From NCBI GenBank assembly GCA_036389135.1, contig DASVQP010000111.1:46698-110697 (forward strand): a stretch of 64,000 nt of DNA. Reading direction: 5' to 3'. Each line of letters starts with the position of its first letter. Within the stretch, counting starts at the first letter, position 1. Origin of the DNA: Longimicrobium sp. (GTDB lineage: Bacteria > Gemmatimonadota > Gemmatimonadetes > Longimicrobiales > Longimicrobiaceae). Below the pieces are notes generated by a model. That model saw nothing but the letters and a program-made list of their open reading frames with translations. It ran no database searches and had not been told where the DNA came from. Below, piece after piece: positions 58,674 through 64,000 of this stretch. The translations under genes and the position numbers were made by a program.

Positions 58674-59180
58674 TCACCCCTCCACCAGCCAGGCGACGTG
58701 GCGGAGCTCGGGGGCGATGAGGCGCTCCCAGGCCAGGCGGACGGCGGCGTGGGAGCCGGGGAGGGAGAAGACCACGCGGCCGCCGACGACGCCGGCGGTC
58801 GCGCGCGAGAGCATGGCGGCGGCGCCCACCTGCTCCCAGCTCAGCATGCGGAAAAGCTCGCCAAAGCCGGGGATGGGGCGCTCGATGCGGCGGCTCAGGA
58901 CGTCGAAGGTGGTGTCGCGCGGGGCGATGCCGGTGCCACCGTTGAAGATCACCACCCGCGCCCGCGACTCGTCCAGCGCGCGCTCCACTTCGGTGGGCTC
59001 GTCGCGGATCAGGAGGTAGCCGGCGGGGGTGTGGCCGGCCGCCTCGATCTGCTCGCGGAGCCAGATGCCGTTGGTGTCGGTCTCCGGGGTGCGCGAGTCG
59101 CTGACGGTGACCACGGCCACCGGGATGGGGCCGTGGCGGTCGGACAGGCGGTGGTGCTGGTCGCTGCTGGGTGTGGACAT
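58674..59180 (-). CDS. moaB: Molybdenum cofactor biosynthesis protein MoaB
   Basis: A 168-residue MoaB/MogA-family protein, involved in molybdopterin adenylylation during molybdenum cofactor synthesis. Family motifs: [17 protein letters not shown] near the N-terminus, [14 protein letters not shown] as the central GGTG(x)xxxD loop, [14 protein letters not shown] and [16 protein letters not shown]. The first 18 residues are a polar extension. ATG at 59180 overlaps nothing. No other cofactor genes are adjacent; it is divergent from the TVP38-type gene. Confidence 0.94.
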   Translation of the reverse strand: MSTPSSDQHHRLSDRHGPIPVAVVTVSDSRTPETDTNGIWLREQIEAAGHTPAGYLLIRDEPTEVERALDESRARVVIFNGGTGIAPRDTTFDVLSRRIERPIPGFGELFRMLSWEQVGAAAMLSRATAGVVGGRVVFSLPGSHAAVRLAWERLIAPELRHVAWLVEG

Positions 59181-59311
59181 GGGCGTGCGCGGGGGATGGA
59201 GGATGCCGGGCGGGCGGACAGCCGCGAGGGGCGTGCCGCCGGGTCCGTTGCGGCGCGGGGCGGGGCCGCTACATTCATCGGCGCCCCCCCCATGCCACGG
59301 AGCCGACCTGC

Positions 59312-60079
59312 ATGCGACCCTCCCGCCCCACCGCAGCCGCCCTCCCCAGCCCGCCGCGCGCGGAGCGGGGGCCGCGCCGCAGGCCGTGGAAGAAATGGGC
59401 GCTGGCGGCGGTCCTCCTGGGCGGGCTGGGGGCGTTCTTTGCGCTGGGCGGGCCGCGCTACCTCAGCTTCGAGACGCTCAAGGAGCACCGCGACGACCTG
59501 CTCGCCTTCAAGGCGCGGCACTTCGCGGCGATGCTGGTGGCGACGGTGGTGGTGTACGCGGTGGCGACCGCCCTCTCCTTTCCGGGCGGGGTGCTGATGT
59601 CGCTGGCGGTCGGCTTTCTGTTCGGGCGGTGGGTGGGGGCGGCGGTCGTGATCGTCGCGGCGACGACGGGGGCGACGTGCGCCTTTCTATCGGCCCGCTA
59701 CCTGTTCGCGGACGCGGCGCGGCGGCGGATGGGGCCGCGGCTCCAGCGGCTGTCGCGGGGATTCGAGGCGGACGCCTTCAACTACCTCCTCTTCGTGCGC
59801 CTGGTGCCCATCTTTCCGTTCTGGCTGATGAACCTGGTGCCGGCGTTCACCCCCGTCAGCACGCGCACCTTTGTCGTGGCCACGGCCATCGGCATCCTCC
59901 CGGGTTCGTTCGTCTTCGTGAACCTGGGCGAGTCGCTGCTGCGCATCCACTCCGCGCGCGACCTGCTTTCGACGACGGTGCTCCTGTCGTTCACGCTGCT
60001 GGGGGTGTTGTCGTTGATGCCGGTGGTGGTGAAGAAGGTGCGGCATCGGAGGAGGAACAGAAGTGCGTTAGTGCGTTAG
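59312..60079 (+). CDS. TVP38/TMEM64 (DedA-like) family membrane protein
   Basis: A 255-residue integral membrane protein with a basic, Pro-rich N-terminus and about five to six hydrophobic segments. The family core is present: [20 protein letters not shown], then [16 protein letters not shown], and [20 protein letters not shown], followed by [17 protein letters not shown]38/DedA proteins are linked to lipid scrambling and membrane homeostasis. ATG 59312 is preceded by CGGAG at a slightly long distance; longer upstream frames overlap moaB and look spurious. The last codons (Ser-Ala-Leu-Val-Arg-stop) are formed by GTGCGTTA units of the repeat beginning at 60061. Confidence 0.9.
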   Translation: MRPSRPTAAALPSPPRAERGPRRRPWKKWALAAVLLGGLGAFFALGGPRYLSFETLKEHRDDLLAFKARHFAAMLVATVVVYAVATALSFPGGVLMSLAVGFLFGRWVGAAVVIVAATTGATCAFLSARYLFADAARRRMGPRLQRLSRGFEADAFNYLLFVRLVPIFPFWLMNLVPAFTPVSTRTFVVATAIGILPGSFVFVNLGESLLRIHSARDLLSTTVLLSFTLLGVLSLMPVVVKKVRHRRRNRSALVR

Positions 60080-60352
60080 TGCGTTGGGGGTGCGGCGCAT
60101 TGGCGCGAAGGCACTTGAAGCTATTCCAACGTTTTTCCGTCATCCTGAGCGAGGCGCTGCTCAGGCGGTTGACCCTGGTTCTGTAGTGTGGCGCCGAGCG
60201 AAGGATCTACTGCGCGTTCCGAGGGGATTGCGTGACACGCGAGCCCCGGCCCGGCTCCGGCTAGATCCTTTGGTCGCCGCAGGAGTGCAGTGCGTCACCC
60301 TGGCCTCTGCGGGGCGGCTCTCTCAGGATGACAGAAATACGCACTCACGCAC
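60061..60352. repeat. Dispersed repeat family B, full copy (about 290 bp)
   Basis: It begins with three tandem AGTGCGTT units and contains GTCATCCTGAGCGAGGCG, GCGAAGGATCTACTGCGCG, then inverted AGATCCTTTGG, CTCTCAGGATGACAGAA and finally GCACTCACGCAC. The left and right halves are inverted relative to each other. A half copy is at 43607-43731. It lies between the TVP38 and DUF1499 genes and contributes coding ends to the former. Confidence 0.8.
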
Positions 60353-60369
60353 CTTTTTCCCCGAGTTCC

Positions 60370-61137
60370 ATGCGAGACGCAGACCTCATCAACGACCGTC
60401 CCCCGCTGCGCGGCAACCCGATGGCGGGGGTCGCGCTGGGCACCGCGATTCTGGCGGGGCTGCTGGTGCTCCTGGCCGGGCCCGGCACACGGCTGGGGTT
60501 CTGGCACTTCAGCACCGGGTTCCAACTGATGCGGTGGGGCGCGTACCTGGCGGTGCCGGCGGCGCTCTTTTCGATCGTAGCGCTGGTGCTGGTGCGGGGG
60601 AGGAGGCGCGGCGTGCTCCCCTCGATCCTGGCGCTGGGGATCGCGGCGGGGGCGTTCCTGGTGCCGTACAGCTTCCTGGTGAAGGCGCGTTCCCTGCCGC
60701 CCATCCACGACATCAGCACCGACACGCGCAACCCGCCGCCGCTCATCGCCACTCTCCCGCTGCGCGAGCAGACGGGCGCCACCAACCCATCGGCGTACGA
60801 GGGCGACTCCATCGCGCGGCTCCAGAGAGAGGCGTACCAGGACGTGCAGCCCGTGATGCTCGCCATGACGCCCGATTCCGCGTACGGGCAGGCGCTGCGG
60901 GCCGCGCGGGAAATGGGGTGGGAGATCGTGGCCGCCGAGCGCGACGAGGGCCGCATCGAGGCGACGGCGATCACGGGATGGTGGGGGTTCAGGGACGACG
61001 TGGTGATCCGCGTGATGCCCGCATCGGGGATCGCGCGGGTGGACGTGCGCTCCGTGTCGCGCGTGGGGAGGAGCGACGTGGGCGCCAACGCGGCCCGCAT
61101 CCGCGCCTACGTGCGGCGGCTCAAGGAAAACGCGTAG
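60370..61137 (+). CDS. DUF1499 family membrane protein
   Basis: A 255-residue protein with three N-terminal hydrophobic helices (about residues 20-40, 52-75 and 83-105) and a C-terminal soluble DUF1499 domain. The hallmark LPPIHDISTDTRNPP is present, followed by PVMLAMTPDSAYGQALRAAR and the Arg/Val-rich C-terminus. Function of DUF1499 is unknown. An ATG at 60328 in the same frame lies in the upstream repeat, so ATG 60370 (MRDADLINDRPPL) is chosen. The stop codon TAG overlaps the GTG start of the next gene by one base, so the two are cotranslated. Confidence 0.88.
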   Translation: MRDADLINDRPPLRGNPMAGVALGTAILAGLLVLLAGPGTRLGFWHFSTGFQLMRWGAYLAVPAALFSIVALVLVRGRRRGVLPSILALGIAAGAFLVPYSFLVKARSLPPIHDISTDTRNPPPLIATLPLREQTGATNPSAYEGDSIARLQREAYQDVQPVMLAMTPDSAYGQALRAAREMGWEIVAAERDEGRIEATAITGWWGFRDDVVIRVMPASGIARVDVRSVSRVGRSDVGANAARIRAYVRRLKENA

Positions 61138-61622
61138 TGCAGGCGATCCCCAACCCCTTTGCCGCGCTGACGCTGATCGTGGCGCCTGCGGTGCTCACCA
61201 ACGCGTGCTCCGTGCTCATCATGAGCACCAGCAACCGCCTGGCGCGCGCCGTGGACCGCGCGCGCATCATGACCGCGGAATTGGAGAAGGCCACCGAGAC
61301 CGGCTCCACTCCGCACCCCGGCGAGGTGCGAGAGCTGGCGGCGACGGAGCGGCGCGCATTGATGCTGCTCCACGCGCTGCGCTCCTTCTACGTGGCGCTG
61401 GGCGGTTTCGCGGCGGCGGCCTTCCTGTCGCTGATGGGCGCCGTGCTGACGCCGCTCTTCCCCGCCTCCATTGCCCTGCCGCTGGAGGTGGTGGCGCTGG
61501 TCGTGGGGCTGGTGGGGGTGGGTGGGCTGGTGAAGGGGACGCTGGTGCTCGTGCGTGAGACGAAAATTGCGGTGGACGTGCTCCAGGAGCGCGCCTCCGA
61601 GGCCCGCGCGCACCTCCGCTAG
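61137..61622 (+). CDS. DUF2721 family membrane protein
   Basis: A 161-residue DUF2721-type membrane protein. It begins at GTG 61137, overlapping the upstream stop as TAGTG, with AAGGA before it. It shows the family order: N-terminal helix (ALTLIVAPAVLTNACSVLIM), a cytoplasmic region with TSNRLARAVDRARIM and RRALMLLHALRSFYVALGGF, and two further hydrophobic stretches (AAAFLSLMGAVLTPLF; LPLEVVALVVGLVGVGGLV). Function of the family is unknown. Together with the DUF1499 protein it forms a coupled membrane-protein pair, and the following gene begins only four bases after its stop. Confidence 0.85.
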   Translation: MQAIPNPFAALTLIVAPAVLTNACSVLIMSTSNRLARAVDRARIMTAELEKATETGSTPHPGEVRELAATERRALMLLHALRSFYVALGGFAAAAFLSLMGAVLTPLFPASIALPLEVVALVVGLVGVGGLVKGTLVLVRETKIAVDVLQERASEARAHLR

Positions 61623-61625
61623 CGG

Positions 61626-62111
61626 ATGGTTCCGGTGACTCGCCGCTGCTGGACGCTCGTCGCGCTCCTGCTGATCGCCCTGGTCGCTCCGTCGCGATCA
61701 TCCGCGCAGACGGTGGCGGACACCACGATGCTGGTTCGTGCCATCGCGGACCGGATCGGCGAGGGAATCCGTTCGCGGAACCCGGCCGCGCTCCGGCACT
61801 TCTATGTGGGCGAGCCCACGACCGACTTCGACCGGTGGGTCACGCTGCGCCTCCAGGAGGAGCACGGCCTGCGCCTGCTGGAGGCGCAGGCAGACACCGC
61901 CGACTGGGTCGTCACACGTGGTGCCGAGTTTCGCGGCGACACGGCCGCGGTGATCTTTGAGTTCGGGGATCGCCGGCTGCCCGCGGACAGAGGAGGCATC
62001 CACACCGGCATCGAGAGCTGGCGGATCTTCTTCATCCGATCGGCAGCGGGGTGGGAGTTCGTGCGCCAGGTGCACATCCGGACGGCGGACATAGGCGAAG
62101 TCCGCGGCTGA
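61626..62111 (+). CDS. Exported hypothetical protein, NTF2-like
   Basis: A 161-residue protein with signal peptide MVPVTRRCWTLVALLLIALV to SSAQ (residue 28). The mature sequence (RAIADRIGEGIRSRNPAALR, then a beta-rich half ending GWEFVRQVHIR) has the helix-then-sheet pattern of a small NTF2-like protein, but I do not recognise a specific family. It starts four bases after the DUF2721 stop, so it belongs to the same transcript as the DUF1499 and DUF2721 genes. A hairpin at 62179-62215 may end that transcript. Confidence 0.75.
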   Translation: MVPVTRRCWTLVALLLIALVAPSRSSAQTVADTTMLVRAIADRIGEGIRSRNPAALRHFYVGEPTTDFDRWVTLRLQEEHGLRLLEAQADTADWVVTRGAEFRGDTAAVIFEFGDRRLPADRGGIHTGIESWRIFFIRSAAGWEFVRQVHIRTADIGEVRG

Positions 62112-62178
62112 GACGCTGGCCGGAGGCATCGGCAGAGATCCACCCACGCGCCTCGTGGCGTACAATCGGCAGGACCAC

Positions 62179-62215
62179 GGTCCCCTCCTCCACGCGCCCG
62201 GTGGGGGAGGGGACC
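62179..62215. terminator. Hairpin, possible terminator
   Basis: GGTCCCCTCCTCCAC pairs with GTGGGGGAGGGGACC (one mismatch) around GCGCCCG. There is no U-tract, so it is either a terminator of weak type or a member of the CCCTCCCC hairpin family seen elsewhere in the window. Confidence 0.45.
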
Positions 62216-62257
62216 TGCCCTGCGCCCCATTCGCAACTCAACCAGGCGATCCCGACG

Positions 62258-62602
62258 ATGCACACGCACGCTCCCGGCTACTACGACGCGCAGGACCTGG
62301 CCCGCTTTCCGGAGATCGGCAAGGACGCGCCCGAGCTGGCGGAGAAGTTCTTCGCCTGGTACAACGCCGTCTTCGCCGAGGGTGCGCTGACGCAGCGTGA
62401 GAAGTCGCTGATCGCCCTGGCCGTGGCGCACGCGGTCCAGTGCCCCTACTGCATCGACGCCTACACCGGCGACTGCCTGCAAAAGGGCGCCGACACCGAG
62501 CAGATGACCGAAGCCGTCCACGTCGCCGCCGCCATCCGCGGCGGCGCATCGCTGGTGCACGGCTTACAGATGCGGAACCACGCGGACCGGCTTGGGATGT
62601 AA
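62258..62602 (+). CDS. AhpD/carboxymuconolactone-decarboxylase-like protein, arsenosugar-cluster type
   Basis: A 114-residue AhpD-like protein. The redox CxxC motif is in VQCPYCIDAYTGDC (Cys62 and Cys65), and MTEAVHVAAAIRGGASLVHG gives the conserved His of the family. It matches in style the small protein called arsenosugar biosynthesis-associated peroxidase-like protein, which occurs next to arsS. It lies 115 bases upstream of arsS on the same strand, separated by a repeat. It is probably a thiol peroxidase-like or disulfide reductase helper for arsenic chemistry. Start ATG 62258; a longer frame upstream is not homologous. Confidence 0.88.
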   Translation: MHTHAPGYYDAQDLARFPEIGKDAPELAEKFFAWYNAVFAEGALTQREKSLIALAVAHAVQCPYCIDAYTGDCLQKGADTEQMTEAVHVAAAIRGGASLVHGLQMRNHADRLGM

Positions 62603-62605
62603 GGA

Positions 62606-62681
62606 AAGTGCTAAGTCCTAAGTGCTAAGTCCTGAGTGCCGGGCTTTAGTTCAGCACTTAGCACCTGGCACTTAGCACTTC
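62606..62681. repeat. CTAAGTGC/GCACTTAG palindromic repeat
   Basis: Three AAGTGCTAAG-type units (AGTGCTAAGTCCT repeated) followed by inverted GCACTTAGCAC units ending at 62681, around GCCGGGCTTTAGTTC. The unit is about 13 bases and can fold into a long stem. Located between the AhpD-like gene and arsS. Confidence 0.75.
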
Positions 62682-62717
62682 TTCACCGCCCTTTAACCGT
62701 TCACCGAACCCCGGCCC

Positions 62718-63764
62718 ATGTCCCGCGTACTCCCGACCCTCCAGAAGCGCCAGGCCGAGCTGGCCTCCACCCGCCGCCAGAAACAGGTGCTGGCGGGGGT
62801 GCCGGTCGCGCGGGCGTTCGAGGATGCGCTTGGCGAGGCCGGGTTGTTTCCGCTCCGCGCGACCGGGATCGACGTCTTTCAGATCAACGTGGGGCGCAAG
62901 TGCAACCAGACCTGCCGCCACTGCCACGTGGACGCCGGCCCGGACCGCACCGAGATGATGAGCGACGCCGTGGTCGACCGCTGCCTGGAGGTGATCGAGG
63001 GGAGCGCCATCCCCACGCTGGACATCACCGGCGGCGCCCCGGAGCTGCACAAGCGCTGGCGCGAGATCGTGCGGCGCGCATCCGCGGCGGGGAAGCACGT
63101 GATGGACCGCTGCAACCTCACCATCACCCAGCTCCCCAACTACCGCTACCTCCCCGAGTTCTTTGCCGAGCACCGCGTGCACGTCGTCGCCTCCCTCCCG
63201 CACTACCGGCAGAAGGGGACGGACACGCAGCGCGGCGACGGCGTCTTTGAGCAGTCGATCGCGGCGCTCCAGCAGCTCAACGCGCTCGGCTACGGCAAGC
63301 CGGGAACGGGGCTCCTGCTGGACCTGGTGACCAACCCGGTCGGCACCTTTCTCCCCGGCAGCCAGGGGATGCTGGAGGCGGAGTGGAAGCGGCAGATGGC
63401 GCGACTGTACGACGTCGAGTTCAGCTCACTCTACACGATCACCAACATGCCCGTCTCGCGCTTCCTGGAGTTCCTGGAGGAGGGCGGCGCGCTGGACGCC
63501 TACATGGAGCGGCTGGTGACCGCGTTCAACCCCGCCGCGGCCACGGGCGTGATGTGCCGCAACACGCTCTCCGTCGGCTACGACGGCACGCTGTACGACT
63601 GCGACTTCAACCAGATGCTCGACCTGCCGGTGCACCCCGCCGCCCCGCGCACCATCTTCGACTTCGACCTGGCCGCGCTCGCCAACCGCGAGATCGTGCT
63701 GGGGCCGCACTGCTTCGGCTGCACCGCGGGCGCGGGCTCCAGCTGCGGCGGCGCGACGGTGTGA
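62718..63764 (+). CDS. arsS: Radical SAM protein ArsS (arsenosugar biosynthesis)
   Basis: A 348-residue radical SAM enzyme matching ArsS. The cluster motif is CNQTCRHC (Cys62, Cys66, Cys69), followed by VDAGPDRTEMM and LDITGGAPELH. The second half has the DUF3641-type region CRNTLSVGYDGTLYDCDFNQ and ends with a Cys-rich tail (CFGCTAGAGSSCGG). ArsS is reported to convert dimethylarsinous species to a 5'-deoxyadenosyl arsenosugar precursor using S-adenosylmethionine. With the AhpD-like gene it reconstructs the core of an arsenosugar locus; the methyltransferase ArsM is not in the window and may lie beyond the right edge. Start ATG 62718. Confidence 0.93.
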   Translation: MSRVLPTLQKRQAELASTRRQKQVLAGVPVARAFEDALGEAGLFPLRATGIDVFQINVGRKCNQTCRHCHVDAGPDRTEMMSDAVVDRCLEVIEGSAIPTLDITGGAPELHKRWREIVRRASAAGKHVMDRCNLTITQLPNYRYLPEFFAEHRVHVVASLPHYRQKGTDTQRGDGVFEQSIAALQQLNALGYGKPGTGLLLDLVTNPVGTFLPGSQGMLEAEWKRQMARLYDVEFSSLYTITNMPVSRFLEFLEEGGALDAYMERLVTAFNPAAATGVMCRNTLSVGYDGTLYDCDFNQMLDLPVHPAAPRTIFDFDLAALANREIVLGPHCFGCTAGAGSSCGGATV

Positions 63765-63830
63765 GGGGCCCTCACCCCCGCTCGTCACCTCGCTGCGGCG
63801 GGCGTCGAGGCATGCGGGCTCCCCCTCTCC

Positions 63831-63848
63831 CCCGCAAGCGGGGGAAAG
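63831..63848. terminator. GC hairpin, possible arsS terminator
   Basis: CCCCCGC and GCGGGGG around AA, about 65 bases after the arsS stop, followed by AAAGGG. Resembles the hairpins near 26470 and 40920, so it may be a repeat rather than a dedicated terminator. Confidence 0.4.
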
Positions 63849-63878
63849 GGTGCACTCCGCCCCTCCACGGCATCCGTG

Positions 63879-63905
63879 GTAGGGGCGCGATTTATCGGGC
63901 CCGTG
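63879..63905. repeat. REP-like element, GTAGGGGCGCGAT subtype
   Basis: GTAGGGGCGCGATTTATCGG, arms slightly diverged (CGGGCCC instead of CGCGCCC). Confidence 0.7.
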
Positions 63906-63945
63906 TCCGGCGCTGCACCACCGACTGCCGATGCCGCCGAACTCT

Positions 63946-64000
63946 CCCCCCTCTCTCGATAACAGAGGCGCCAGCCTCTCCTGTTATCGGGAGAGGGGGG
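63946..64000. repeat. Large inverted repeat at the right edge
   Basis: A 20-bp arm CCCCCCTCTCTCGATAACAG (63946-63965) pairs with CTGTTATCGGGAGAGGGGGG (63981-64000), one mismatch, and the interior AGG...CCT extends the stem with a bulged base. The window ends exactly at the right arm, so the element may continue. Confidence 0.85.

Overview
The window is GC-rich, gene-dense bacterial chromosome with about 50 protein-coding genes, two pseudogenes or gene remnants, no rRNA and no tRNA that I could recognise. The gene content (large outer-membrane proteins with a CBM9-like N-terminus of the DUF5916 type, a BlaI/M56-peptidase/HEAT operon, many secreted peptidases and lipoproteins) and the dense population of short intergenic palindromic repeats fit a Gemmatimonadota bacterium, most likely Longimicrobium-like. 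This placement is inference from gene families and style, not from a marker gene.

Layout. 1-4.6 kb: 3' part of a UbiB-family kinase, small hypotheticals, a Gly/Ser-rich protein, and a zinc alcohol dehydrogenase with a tail-anchored partner. 4.7-5.5 kb: a HigB/HigA-type toxin-antitoxin locus whose toxin carries an in-frame amber stop. 5.5-9.3 kb: exported N-acyl-D-amino-acid deacylase and AbgB-like M20 amidohydrolase. 10.1-17.8 kb (minus strand): a six-gene set that looks like the CoA-dependent aerobic 2-aminobenzoate (anthranilate) pathway: fused flavin monooxygenase/old-yellow-enzyme reductase, SDR, crotonase, acyl-CoA dehydrogenase, aryl-CoA ligase and RidA-like deaminase. 18-19.5 kb: two lipoproteins. 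19.5-26.4 kb (minus strand): an apparent four-gene operon headed by a BlaI-type repressor with its own dyad operator, then an M56 protease-HEAT fusion, an exported HEAT-like companion and a DUF5916 outer-membrane protein. 26.8-30.5 kb: secreted X-Pro dipeptidyl-peptidase and EttA.

30.5-34.25 kb is a compositionally different island, visibly lower in GC. It holds a two-gene unit with a predicted PD-(D/E)XK nuclease-like protein, three exported proteins of unknown function, and a decayed copy of the 3' end of the neighbouring metallopeptidase gene. 34.3-42.6 kb: TIG-domain gluzincin-like lipoprotein, cold-shock protein with a probable long leader, amidohydrolase, polysaccharide deacetylase, TetR regulator and PEP carboxykinase. 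42.9-48.1 kb: lipoprotein, KAS III-like ketosynthase, SDR, CrtI-like oxidoreductase and an orphan small protein. 48.4-55.6 kb: a 1,857-residue soluble hybrid histidine kinase (three GAF, seven PAS) translationally coupled to a REC-GAF-histidine kinase. 55.7-63.8 kb: second DUF5916 protein, MoaB, a TVP38/DedA-like membrane protein, DUF1499 and DUF2721 proteins, and an AhpD-like protein beside the radical SAM enzyme ArsS (arsenosugar pathway).

The most striking structural property is the intergenic DNA. At least five families of palindromic or inverted-repeat elements fill the gaps, including one copy nested inside another and four copies in successive gaps of the aminobenzoate cluster. Several supply start or stop codons to neighbouring genes.
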